64,000 bases of DNA from an uncultured Pelagibacteraceae bacterium (GTDB taxonomy: Bacteria > Pseudomonadota > Alphaproteobacteria > Pelagibacterales > Pelagibacteraceae). This document shows, piece by piece, positions 1-7,807 of the stretch. Under the pieces are notes generated by a model. That model made no database searches. It was not told the DNA's origin and saw nothing but the letters and a program-made list of their open reading frames with translations. The position numbers were made by a program, and so were the translations under genes. The DNA lies in the NCBI GenBank assembly GCA_902580275.1, contig CACHJZ010000001.1, positions 62,001 to 126,000 on the forward strand. The letters are read 5' to 3'. Every line of letters begins with the position of its first letter. Within the stretch, counting starts at the first letter, position 1.

Positions 1-708
1 TTTTGAGTAAGAATTTAATCCTGGATGAACCCATGGAAGATGATAACTTTCGCAATAGTTTTCAATTGCAAATTTCCAATTGCATTTCGCATTTAATTTG
101 AAATATCCAAAATCATTTGAGTGATGAATTAGTTCTCGGTCTTTTATTGGCCAAAATTTTTCCCACCTATCGCTTAAGGGTTTTATATATTCTTCAAAAG
201 ACATTTCATTTTGATTAATGTTTATCATTATTAAATCTAACCAAATATAAGATCTAATTTCTTTTAGATTACTTTTTGATTTATCAAAACATTCTGCAGA
301 ATGTTTATTCATACCACCAATGTGAGGTGTTGCCATTAATTTTCCATCAAGACTATATGACCAAGAATGATAAGGGCATCGAATAAGGCTATTAATTTTT
401 CCACTTTTAGAAACCAGTTTCACTCCTCTATGACTACAAACATTGTGAAAAACTTTAATTTTATTCTGTTTATTTCTTAAAATTAAAATAGGCATTCCAA
501 GAATATCTATTGGTTTTACATCTCCAATTTCAGGTATAGAGCTTGCAACTCCTGCTACAATCCATTTATCTTCAAAAAGTTTTTTTCTCTCAATTAAAGT
601 ATAATCTTTGCTCGTGTAGCATTCGTTTGGTAATCCATGAGCTTTTTCAATCGAGTTATTTACAACATCTAGTTTTTTTTTGTCTATAATATTATAAATT
701 TCAGACAT
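1..708 (-). CDS. Rieske non-heme iron oxygenase, alpha subunit (partial, C-terminus beyond left edge)
   Basis: This frame is missing from the ORF track because it runs off the window; it reads open for 236 codons from an ATG at 708. Residues about 70-95 carry a complete Rieske [2Fe-2S] motif, C-x-H followed 17 residues later by CPYH. Near the edge the mononuclear-iron segment ENYCESYHLPWVH gives the two His ligands expected of ring-hydroxylating-type oxygenases. The family also includes choline monooxygenase, GbcA-type glycine betaine demethylases and stachydrine demethylases. It starts 3 bp after the methyltransferase stop and is last in a bhmT-DMGDH-methyltransferase unit, so a quaternary-amine substrate is likely. 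No reductase partner is visible. Family assignment is firm; substrate is inference. Confidence 0.88.
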   Translation of the reverse strand, partial: MSEIYNIIDKKKLDVVNNSIEKAHGLPNECYTSKDYTLIERKKLFEDKWIVAGVASSIPEIGDVKPIDILGMPILILRNKQNKIKVFHNVCSHRGVKLVSKSGKINSLIRCPYHSWSYSLDGKLMATPHIGGMNKHSAECFDKSKSNLKEIRSYIWLDLIMININQNEMSFEEYIKPLSDRWEKFWPIKDRELIHHSNDFGYFKLNAKCNWKFAIENYCESYHLPWVHPGLNSYSK

Positions 709-711
709 AAC

Positions 712-1341
712 TTATTTTATCACTTCATATAACCCAAGCCAAGCATTCACATCTTTGCTTGCAATATAGTCAGATTTAAAAAATTCAATTTCTTTCCATT
801 TATTTTCATTGTTTAATTGTTCAATTTTTTTATCAAAGCCATACTCTTCGTGTATTCCTTCGTTTATTGTAAAACATATATGTCCTTTATTTTTAGTGAT
901 TCTTATAAATTCGTCTAAAGCAGGAGGTTTAACGTGTCCAAATGTAAAAGTCCCAACACACATTACGGCATCAAAAGTATCATTTTCTTCGTCGATAGGT
1001 TTATTTAAATCGACTTGATCAAGTTTTTTGTAAAGTTGGTCAGGTACCAAATCTAAGAGTTTTTTTGAAAGATCTGCACCATAAAAATTATGATACCCAA
1101 ATTTTTTTAATTCAACACCAACTAATCCTGTGCCACATCCAGCATCATAAATTTTAGCATCCTTGTTTTTTTGATATTTAATAAATGTTTCAGTAGTTTC
1201 TTTTGGACCAGTATAGTTCCAATCAAGCATGTCTTTATCATATTTATTTTCTTGTCCCCAATCGTCATAATACTTCATTACCTCATCGGTTTTTTTTAAT
1301 TTATAAATTGGTATTTTGTTTCCTACGTCTTTTTGTGCCAT
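712..1341 (-). CDS. Class I SAM-dependent methyltransferase
   Basis: A 209-aa soluble protein. Residues about 65-75 hold the SAM-binding glycine loop DAGCGTGLVG, with the acidic ribose-binding residue about 20 residues on (YGADLS) and the post-motif segment DAVMCVGTFTFGH. This is a class I Rossmann methyltransferase. The start codon overlaps the stop of the upstream dehydrogenase (TGATG), so translation is probably coupled. Its place between dimethylglycine dehydrogenase and a Rieske oxygenase suggests a small amine or carboxylate substrate. I cannot assign the acceptor: N-methylation of a glycine derivative would oppose its neighbours, so a regulatory or repair methylation, or a small-molecule O- or S-methylation, is equally possible. 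Confidence 0.85.
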   Translation of the reverse strand: MAQKDVGNKIPIYKLKKTDEVMKYYDDWGQENKYDKDMLDWNYTGPKETTETFIKYQKNKDAKIYDAGCGTGLVGVELKKFGYHNFYGADLSKKLLDLVPDQLYKKLDQVDLNKPIDEENDTFDAVMCVGTFTFGHVKPPALDEFIRITKNKGHICFTINEGIHEEYGFDKKIEQLNNENKWKEIEFFKSDYIASKDVNAWLGLYEVIK

Positions 1342-3746
1342 CAGCTTCTCATTTTTTGTCCTGTTGGATCATAAAGCGGTGATTTTATTACTGAAGAGTT
1401 AAACAAATCTCCATTTATTTCCACTTGAATTCCTTTTTCCGAATTTATTTCTCGGCTATCAAGATATGAAAACGCAACACTTTTATTTGTAAAATGTGCA
1501 AAACCTCCAGAAGTTACGTATCCAATAGCTTTTCCATTTTTGAGTACTGCTTCATTATTTGTTACGTCAATATCATTTGTCTCTACAATTAATGGTGTAA
1601 GTTTATTTTTACTTTCATCTTTTTTTGCAAAATTTTTTCCCACAAAATCTTTATCCCAATCAATGAATGTATCTAATCCTGTCTCTTTTGCAGTAAAGTC
1701 TGGTCTATAATCAAGCGTCCAAGCACCCCAATTTTTTTCAAGACGCATAGACATTAAAGCTCTTAAACCAAAGGGTTGAATGTTAAATTCTTTACCAGCT
1801 TCCATTAATTCTTCGTACAATTTAATTTGATAATGTGGCGCTGTATAAATTTCATATCCCAGCTCACCAGTAAAAGATAATCTATTTACAATTGCTGGTA
1901 CTCCACCAACAAACATTTTCCTAGAGTCTCTAAATTTTAAATTTTTATTTGATACATCTTCTCTTACAATTTTTTGAAAAACTTCTCTGGATTTAGGTCC
2001 CGATATTGCTAAACCATGAAAATCATCTGATCGATTTTTATAATTTACTTTAAATTTATTTAAATGACTTTCAAACCACCTTCTATGCATTTCTTGAGCT
2101 GCTCCAGATCCAAAAACCATAAATTTATTTTCATCAATACATGACACGGTAAGGTCGCCATAAAGTTTTCCTCTGTAAGTAAGCATTGGGGTAAGAGAAA
2201 TTCTTCCTGGTTTAGGAATTTTACCAGCCATAATATAGTTTAAAAAATTTCTAGCATCAGGTCCTTCAAATTCGTGTTTTGAAAAATTTGCAAGTTCCAT
2301 CACACCTACATTTTCTCTAACATTTATAACTTCTTTTGATACGTAATTATGAGATCTTGATCTTTTTATAGTTGGCTCTTCAAAGGCATCTTCTTTATTT
2401 TTTGCAAACCATAAAACGCTCTCTAAACCAAATCCATCACCCATAACTGCTCCTTGATTTACAAAACGATCGTATAACGCAGTTGTTTTTTGTTTTCTTC
2501 CCTTGGGTAAAGTTTCATTTGGAAATGTCATTATAAATCGTCTTTCATAATTTTCTGATGATTTAATAGTTCCATACTGTGGAGTGGCATATTCACCAAA
2601 CCTTGCTACATCCATTGCCCAAACATCAATGGACGGTTCTCCATCTATAATCCATTCAGCAATACATTTTCCAACACCGCCGCCCTGACAAAAACCAGCC
2701 ATAACACCAACTGCAACCCAATAATTTTTCATACCAGGAACTGGACCAATAAGTGGACTGCCATCAGGACCAAAAGTGAAAGGTCCATTAACAATGTTTT
2801 TTATTCCAGCTTTTTCTAATGCTGGCATTCTTTCAAATCCTATTGCTAACCTGTCTTGAATATTATCTAGCTTTGGTTCTAACAATTCATGTCCAAAATT
2901 CATTGGAGTTCCATTTATTTTCCATGGAGTTGACTTAGGTTCATAAGTACCAAGCAACATTCCTTTACCTTCTTGTCTAAAATAAATATTTCCCTCAAAG
3001 TCTGTACCAATTGGTAATCTTTGATCTCCCATCGCTTCAATTTCCGGAATACTTTCAGTTATTAAATAATGATGTTCCATTGGTTGAACTGGAAGATCTA
3101 CTCCAGAAAGATTTCCTACTTCTCTAGCCCATAGACCACCTGCATTGATAACAATTTCTGCATTGATATTTCCTTTGTCTGTAAATACATCCCAAGAACC
3201 ATCTGGTTTTTGTTTAGTATCTTTTACGACAGTGTGAGTATAATATTTTCCACCATGAACTTTAGCAGCTTTTGCAAATGCATATGTCACTCCTGAAGGG
3301 TCAACTTCACCATCAATAGGATCCCACAAAGCTAACAAATACCTTTTAGGATCAATTAAAGGATGTTTTTTCTTTACTTCATCAAGAGAAATAAATTCTT
3401 GGTCTAGACCCATATATCTTGCTTTTGATCTTTCCCTCTTTAAATATTCAGCCCAAACCTCATTGGATGCTAAATAAAAACCTCCACTTGGTTTAAAACC
3501 AACAGAATGACCAGACTCTTTTTCTATCTCTTTATAAAGACCAATTGTATAGGCCATCATTCTAGAAATATTTGGATCAGATGAAATTACGTGAACATTG
3601 CCAGCAGCATGCCAAGAAGAACCAGAAGTAAGTTCATTTCTCTCAAGTAAAATACAATCTTTTAAACCAAATTTAGATAAATGATAAAGAATTGAACAAC
3701 CTACTACACCACCACCGATAATGACTACTTTTGCATGATTTTCCAT
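1341..3746 (-). CDS. Dimethylglycine dehydrogenase (FAD/THF-dependent)
   Basis: An 801-aa two-domain enzyme. The N-terminal DAO fold begins with the FAD loop GGGVVGCSILYHL. The segment SGSSWHAAG matches the DMGDH/sarcosine dehydrogenase motif whose His carries covalent FAD. From about residue 430 it is a GcvT/aminomethyltransferase-type folate domain (for example FTGELGYEIY). The family oxidises N,N-dimethylglycine to sarcosine, or sarcosine to glycine, and passes the methyl carbon to THF as 5,10-methylene-THF. Length fits the single-chain enzymes. It lies 1 bp downstream of the bhmT-like gene, which would supply dimethylglycine. That context favours dimethylglycine over sarcosine, for which SoxBDAG is present elsewhere in the window. 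Confidence 0.9.
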   Translation of the reverse strand: MENHAKVVIIGGGVVGCSILYHLSKFGLKDCILLERNELTSGSSWHAAGNVHVISSDPNISRMMAYTIGLYKEIEKESGHSVGFKPSGGFYLASNEVWAEYLKRERSKARYMGLDQEFISLDEVKKKHPLIDPKRYLLALWDPIDGEVDPSGVTYAFAKAAKVHGGKYYTHTVVKDTKQKPDGSWDVFTDKGNINAEIVINAGGLWAREVGNLSGVDLPVQPMEHHYLITESIPEIEAMGDQRLPIGTDFEGNIYFRQEGKGMLLGTYEPKSTPWKINGTPMNFGHELLEPKLDNIQDRLAIGFERMPALEKAGIKNIVNGPFTFGPDGSPLIGPVPGMKNYWVAVGVMAGFCQGGGVGKCIAEWIIDGEPSIDVWAMDVARFGEYATPQYGTIKSSENYERRFIMTFPNETLPKGRKQKTTALYDRFVNQGAVMGDGFGLESVLWFAKNKEDAFEEPTIKRSRSHNYVSKEVINVRENVGVMELANFSKHEFEGPDARNFLNYIMAGKIPKPGRISLTPMLTYRGKLYGDLTVSCIDENKFMVFGSGAAQEMHRRWFESHLNKFKVNYKNRSDDFHGLAISGPKSREVFQKIVREDVSNKNLKFRDSRKMFVGGVPAIVNRLSFTGELGYEIYTAPHYQIKLYEELMEAGKEFNIQPFGLRALMSMRLEKNWGAWTLDYRPDFTAKETGLDTFIDWDKDFVGKNFAKKDESKNKLTPLIVETNDIDVTNNEAVLKNGKAIGYVTSGGFAHFTNKSVAFSYLDSREINSEKGIQVEINGDLFNSSVIKSPLYDPTGQKMRS

Positions 3747-3747
3747 T

Positions 3748-4788
3748 TTAATATTTTATTTCTTTGTTTACTTTCTTCAATGTCTTGTCTGTCCCATGGT
3801 GAAAATGCTTGCTCATATCTGGCATATACTTCATAGCAATCGGTTTTTTTCCAACTGCAACTGCCATCTCTCTAACATGATGAGCTTCTGCTCCACAACA
3901 TATACCAATTAAATTAATTTTTTTCTCAAGACATTCCTTGGCGAATTCTGCCATTTCAAATCTATTACAAAATAAATTATCTAAAGCTACGGGAAACGCA
4001 TTTCCTCCTGGGATACAATCACATCCGTGATCAGTTTGATTTAAAAATCCAGGCTCTTCTTCCGTTGTTCTATATGGAACAGGTAAACCTGCGACATGGC
4101 ATGAAACTTTTTTTCTAACTTCTTTTAAAAGTTTCATTGTCATTTTAGGACCTCTATAACAATTTAAACCAACAACATCTGCACCAAGATCTTCTATTAT
4201 TTTACATGCATCTTCAGCTGTGTAACCGTCTCTTGTTAAATCTCCTCTAGGTATCGCATAATTAGCTACAGCTATTAAACCTTCATCCTTAATTGCTTTT
4301 AATGCTATCTTCATTTCATCTACCCAATTGATAGTTTCCGCAACAATAAAATCAACACCTGCCTCTTTTGCCCAAAGCACTTGTTCCTCATACATCTTTT
4401 GACATTCTTTAAATGAGTTTTTATCCTTTGGATCAAAAATATTTGTATTTGCAACATCTCCACAAACCATCAAATCCAAATCTTTAAATTCATTTGCAGC
4501 ATCTTTTGCGATTTTAAGTGCGTTTTTTTGCATTTGTTCAAGCAGATGTTCTTTTCCAATAATTCTTAATTTTTCTCTATGTCCGTAATAAGTGAAAGCT
4601 TGAACAATATCAGAACCTGCTCTTATAAATTCTCTGTGTAACTGACTCACTACATCAGGATGCTCTAGCACTACTTCAGGTACAAATGGGCCGGCAGATA
4701 AATACCCTCTTCTTTCCATTGCAAATAAATACCCTTCTGCAAATATGACAGGACCTTCATCTAATCTTGATAATAAGTTTTTTTTCAT
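3748..4788 (-). CDS. bhmT: Betaine-homocysteine S-methyltransferase family protein
   Basis: A 346-aa homocysteine S-methyltransferase (TIM barrel). The zinc cysteines are visible: Cys in GLNCYRGP and the Cys pair in GICCGAEAHHVREM, equivalent to the family GGCC. The reaction moves a methyl group from glycine betaine to homocysteine, giving methionine and dimethylglycine. The next gene, 1 bp away, encodes dimethylglycine dehydrogenase, which strongly supports betaine as methyl donor. It is the first gene of a minus-strand unit divergent from a betaine-type binding protein. A good Shine-Dalgarno (AAAGGAAG on the minus strand) precedes the ATG. Other homocysteine methyltransferases (S-methylmethionine- or dimethylsulfonium-dependent) share this fold and cannot be fully excluded. 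Confidence 0.85.
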   Translation of the reverse strand: MKKNLLSRLDEGPVIFAEGYLFAMERRGYLSAGPFVPEVVLEHPDVVSQLHREFIRAGSDIVQAFTYYGHREKLRIIGKEHLLEQMQKNALKIAKDAANEFKDLDLMVCGDVANTNIFDPKDKNSFKECQKMYEEQVLWAKEAGVDFIVAETINWVDEMKIALKAIKDEGLIAVANYAIPRGDLTRDGYTAEDACKIIEDLGADVVGLNCYRGPKMTMKLLKEVRKKVSCHVAGLPVPYRTTEEEPGFLNQTDHGCDCIPGGNAFPVALDNLFCNRFEMAEFAKECLEKKINLIGICCGAEAHHVREMAVAVGKKPIAMKYMPDMSKHFHHGTDKTLKKVNKEIKY

Positions 4789-4975
4789 TTTCTTCCTTTA
4801 AAAGTTAATTTTTTATTTGAGGAAAGTTTTTAATAACTGTCTCTTATAATTGATTGTTGAAAAACAGTTTTGCAATTTAAATTAAATTTAAAACCAAAAA
4901 TATTTTTGTATGAGACAAATTTCATAATTTTAAAAATATCAAAATACAAAATCTAAGTAAAAGCAATTTTTAATT

Positions 4976-4990
4976 ACAACTCATAGTTGT
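4976..4990. promoter_or_regulatory. Perfect inverted repeat, candidate operator between bhmT and the betaine-type transporter
   Basis: ACAACTCATAGTTGT is a perfect 6-bp inverted repeat with a 3-bp spacer. It sits in the 269-bp divergent intergenic region (4789-5057) and overlaps the proposed -35 of the binding-protein gene. The rest of that region is AT-rich with no further gene. This is the size and position of a repressor site; the regulator is unknown. Confidence 0.4.
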
Positions 4991-5016
4991 TACTGGTTTG
5001 CTTTTTTTCTTATATA
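4987..5016 (+). promoter_or_regulatory. Putative sigma-70-type promoter of the osmolyte-binding protein gene
   Basis: TTGTTA at 4987-4992 and TATATA at 5011-5016 are separated by 18 bp and lie about 40 bp upstream of the ATG at 5058. The -35 overlaps the inverted repeat at 4976-4990. In AT-rich DNA such matches arise by chance, so support is modest. Confidence 0.3.
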
Positions 5017-5057
5017 TGTTCTAATTACTTTTTAAATTTAAAAAACGGAGATAATAA

Positions 5058-6068
5058 ATGAAAATAAAAAGAATAATTCTTTCTTTACTTGTTGCATTTG
5101 GCTTAACTTCTTTTAGTGGAATAGCTAACGCTGCATGTGGAAAGATTTCTATTGCTAATATGAACTGGGCATCAGCTAATTTTATGGCTGAAGTTGATAA
5201 GATTATATTAGAAGAAGGTTATGGTTGTACTGTGGAACTAGTTCCAGGAGCAACTATGCCAACGTTTACATCAATGCAAGAAAAAGGCGAGCCAGATGTT
5301 GCACCAGAGTTTTGGGCAAACGCTGCGATCATTGCTTTAAATAAAGCTGTTGATGAAGGAAAATTACACTCAATAAATAAAGCGCCTATTACAGGACTTG
5401 GTGAAGGTTGGTGGGTACTTCCACACACTTTGAAAAAACATCCAGAGTTAACAACTGCTGATGCTATTTTAAAAAGACCAGATCTTTTTCCACACCCAGA
5501 AGATCCATCAAAAGGTGGATTTCATATTTGTCCTCCAGGATGGAACTGTGAATTAAGTAACAGAAACCATTTTAGAGCATGGGAAATGGAGAAAAAAGGT
5601 TGGAAGATAGTTGAAACTGGTTCAGCTGCAGGATTAGATGGTTCAATTGCTAAAGCTGCAGAAAGAGGAGAAAACTGGTTTGGTTACTACTGGTCTCCAA
5701 CATCTTTAGTTGGAAAGTATGATCTTCAAGCTGTAGATATGGGTGAGTTTGCCGGTAAAGATAATTGGGATAATTGTCTAGCAAAACCTGAACAAGAATG
5801 TGCTAATCCTAAGAAATCTTCATGGGTAAAATCTGAAGTATTCACAGTCGTTACTGACAACTACAAAAAAACTGCTGGAAAAGATGGTATGAATTATCTT
5901 AAGAAAAGAGTTTATCCAGGTACAGCAATGAATGGTATGTTAGTATGGATGGCAGAAAACCAAGCAGAAGGTGCTGATGCTGCAATTGAATTCCTAAAAA
6001 CACAAGAAAGTGTTTGGACTAAGTGGGTTTCAAGCGGTGCTGCAAAAAAAATCAAAAAAGCACTTTAA
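5058..6068 (+). CDS. Glycine betaine/proline-type ABC transporter substrate-binding protein (OpuAC/ProX family)
   Basis: A 336-aa secreted protein. Residues 1-26 form a signal peptide with an ANA-A type cleavage site. The mature part is an OpuAC-type two-lobed binding protein rich in Trp (NMNWASANF, EFWANAA, GEGWWVLPH, WFGYYWSP), residues that in this family build the aromatic cage for quaternary ammonium groups. Start choice is supported by CGGAG 8-9 bp upstream. It is followed by a stable hairpin and a permease gene, but no ATPase gene follows. The divergent bhmT-DMGDH unit suggests glycine betaine or a related methylated osmolyte (DMSP and proline betaine are alternatives). Confidence 0.88.
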   Translation: MKIKRIILSLLVAFGLTSFSGIANAACGKISIANMNWASANFMAEVDKIILEEGYGCTVELVPGATMPTFTSMQEKGEPDVAPEFWANAAIIALNKAVDEGKLHSINKAPITGLGEGWWVLPHTLKKHPELTTADAILKRPDLFPHPEDPSKGGFHICPPGWNCELSNRNHFRAWEMEKKGWKIVETGSAAGLDGSIAKAAERGENWFGYYWSPTSLVGKYDLQAVDMGEFAGKDNWDNCLAKPEQECANPKKSSWVKSEVFTVVTDNYKKTAGKDGMNYLKKRVYPGTAMNGMLVWMAENQAEGADAAIEFLKTQESVWTKWVSSGAAKKIKKAL

Positions 6069-6085
6069 TTAATAGTTAAAATTGT

Positions 6086-6113
6086 CTGAACCCGTTATAA
6101 TTAACGGGTTCAG
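6086..6113 (+). promoter_or_regulatory. Strong intercistronic stem-loop between binding protein and permease genes
   Basis: The 11-bp arms CTGAACCCGTT and AACGGGTTCAG pair perfectly, extend by one A-T pair and close on a TAAT tetraloop. No U-tract follows directly, so it is not a classic intrinsic terminator. Such hairpins 3' of a binding-protein gene commonly protect the upstream message from 3' exonucleases and so raise binding protein over permease. It also rules out the ORF track's TTG start at 6082, which would put the hairpin inside the coding sequence. Confidence 0.75.
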
Positions 6114-6129
6114 AAATAAAAAAATTTTT

Positions 6130-7014
6130 ATGGATTTCTTTAATAAAATTCCCGAAATGGATAGAGACGCTTTAAGAGAATTAAAGAAGGGAATTGATTT
6201 AAGTTTTAAAGAATTTTCAAGAGAGTATGGTGACTCTATAGAGGGTTTTTTCGATCCTCTTTTACATTTTTTAATATGGTTAGAAAAACTATTAGTAAGT
6301 AGTCCATGGCCATTAGTAATAGGAGTGTTTGGACTTTTAGCCTGGATAGGTTCAAGAAGTATTAAATTAGTAATTGGAACAATGGTTTGTTTCGTGATTA
6401 TTGGTTACTTTGGTATGTGGAAAAATTGTATGGCTACAGTTGCTATAATTTCTGTATCAACTCTAGTTTGTATTGTTGTTGGCATTCCTATAGGTGTTTT
6501 GATGTCAAAATCTAACAGGGCTGAAAAAGCAATTTTACCAGTTTTAGATATGATGCAAACAATTCCAAGCTTTGTTTATTTGATCCCTATTATAATGTTA
6601 CTGGGTATTGGAAAAGTACCTGGTTTATTGGCAGTTTGTATATATGCAATTCCTCCAATAGTAAGACTTACAAATTTAGGTATTCGTGAAGTTGACAAAG
6701 AAACACTTGAGGCCAGTGAAGCTTTTGGTGCTACACCATTCCAAAAACTAAGGTCAGTACAAATCCCATTATCTCTACCTACAATATTTGCAGGCATAAA
6801 CCAGACTATAATGATGGCATTAGCAATGGTTGTTATAGCTTCGATGATAGGTGTTAAAGGGCTAGGAATTCCAATTCTTCAATCAATTTCAAATCAATAT
6901 TTAGCCCTTGGAATGATGAATGGACTTGCAATTGTGGCCTTGGCCATAATTTTTGATAGAGTTACCCAGCAGTACGGTCAGAGGATCCAAAAGCATAGAG
7001 GTCAAAAAAAATAA
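6130..7014 (+). CDS. Glycine betaine/proline-type ABC transporter permease (ProW/OpuAB family)
   Basis: A 294-aa inner-membrane protein from the ATG at 6130 (MDFFNKIPEM). The track's upstream TTG start is rejected because it reads through a perfect hairpin. After a charged amphipathic N-terminus there are about seven hydrophobic segments. The ABC permease EAA loop (EASEAFGATPFQKLRSVQIP) is clear, as are the family segments QTIPSFVYLIPIIMLLGIG and GVKGLG. It pairs with the binding protein at 5058. No nucleotide-binding subunit adjoins it: the next genes are metF-like and dmdA-like. The only betaine-type ATPase in the window is tmoV at 31791, about 24 kb away, so an ATPase is either shared or encoded outside the window. 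Confidence 0.88.
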   Translation: MDFFNKIPEMDRDALRELKKGIDLSFKEFSREYGDSIEGFFDPLLHFLIWLEKLLVSSPWPLVIGVFGLLAWIGSRSIKLVIGTMVCFVIIGYFGMWKNCMATVAIISVSTLVCIVVGIPIGVLMSKSNRAEKAILPVLDMMQTIPSFVYLIPIIMLLGIGKVPGLLAVCIYAIPPIVRLTNLGIREVDKETLEASEAFGATPFQKLRSVQIPLSLPTIFAGINQTIMMALAMVVIASMIGVKGLGIPILQSISNQYLALGMMNGLAIVALAIIFDRVTQQYGQRIQKHRGQKK

Positions 7015-7078
7015 CCTGTTTCAATTTGATCTGAAATTTTTATAGACAGTTTTTCCAAAAATTAATAAATATCTTCTG

Positions 7079-7807
7079 ATGAACTTTTCTTTAGAAATTG
7101 GACCAAAAACAGACCTTTCCACTCTTCCTACCCTTAAGGATGTTTATATCACAATGCTTCCAGGAGGTGATTATAAAGAGACTGCGGAACAAGCTGTTAA
7201 ATTAGTTCAAAATGGTTTTAATCCAATTCCACATTTCCCGGCACGATCTATTGAAAGCGAAACACAACTAAAAGATTATATTTCTATATGTAAAGACGGG
7301 GGTGTGAAACAAGCTCTTATTATTGGAGGAAGCAGAGAACCTGTTGGTAAATTTGATAGCTCGATACAACTTTTGGAGACAGGTTATTTTGAACAAATGA
7401 AGATAGGAATTGCTGGACATCCAGAGGGGAGTCCTGATATATCGGATTCTAAATTGGAAAAAGCAATGGAAGATAAAAAGCCTTACGCTGATTATATAGT
7501 CACCCAATGGTTACTAGATCCTCAGCCTATAATTGACTTTATATCCAAGCAGTCAGTACCAGTTCATGTTGGAATTACTGGACCACTTAAAATCACTAGC
7601 TTAATTAAATTTGCTAATATTGTAGGTGCTAAAAATTCCATTAACTTTCTAAAATCTAATTTTAGTAAGGCATTAGATTTGATGAAACCTAAAGACCCTA
7701 ATGAATTAATTGGGAAATTAAAAATGCATACCGATTTTTTTCACATTTATACATTCGGCGGCTTGAAGGAAACTAACAAGTGGTTGAAGGAGAATGAATA
7801 TGTCTAA
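7079..7807 (+). CDS. MetF-like methylenetetrahydrofolate reductase family protein
   Basis: A 242-aa protein, shorter than usual MetF (about 290-300 aa). It keeps the TIM-barrel pattern: an N-terminal EIGPKTD in place of the usual E-F-x-P-P segment, PHFPARS in the folate/FAD region, and IGIAGHPEGSPD, the MetF motif usually read as GVAGYPE-x-HP. MetF enzymes interconvert 5-methyl-THF and 5,10-methylene-THF. Its last 8 bases overlap the start of a DmdA-like THF demethylase, implying translational coupling. The likely role is oxidising the 5-methyl-THF made by that demethylase. The short, divergent sequence leaves room for a C1 role other than methionine synthesis. Confidence 0.78.
   Translation: MNFSLEIGPKTDLSTLPTLKDVYITMLPGGDYKETAEQAVKLVQNGFNPIPHFPARSIESETQLKDYISICKDGGVKQALIIGGSREPVGKFDSSIQLLETGYFEQMKIGIAGHPEGSPDISDSKLEKAMEDKKPYADYIVTQWLLDPQPIIDFISKQSVPVHVGITGPLKITSLIKFANIVGAKNSINFLKSNFSKALDLMKPKDPNELIGKLKMHTDFFHIYTFGGLKETNKWLKENEYV

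Noticed and set aside
4789-5057. SAM-V or glycine riboswitch in the bhmT/transporter intergenic region
   Set aside because: No recognisable consensus core was found by eye on either strand.
6082-6129. TTG start giving an N-terminal extension of the permease
   Set aside because: The extension is encoded by a perfect stem-loop, and an ATG at 6130 gives a normal ProW-type N-terminus.
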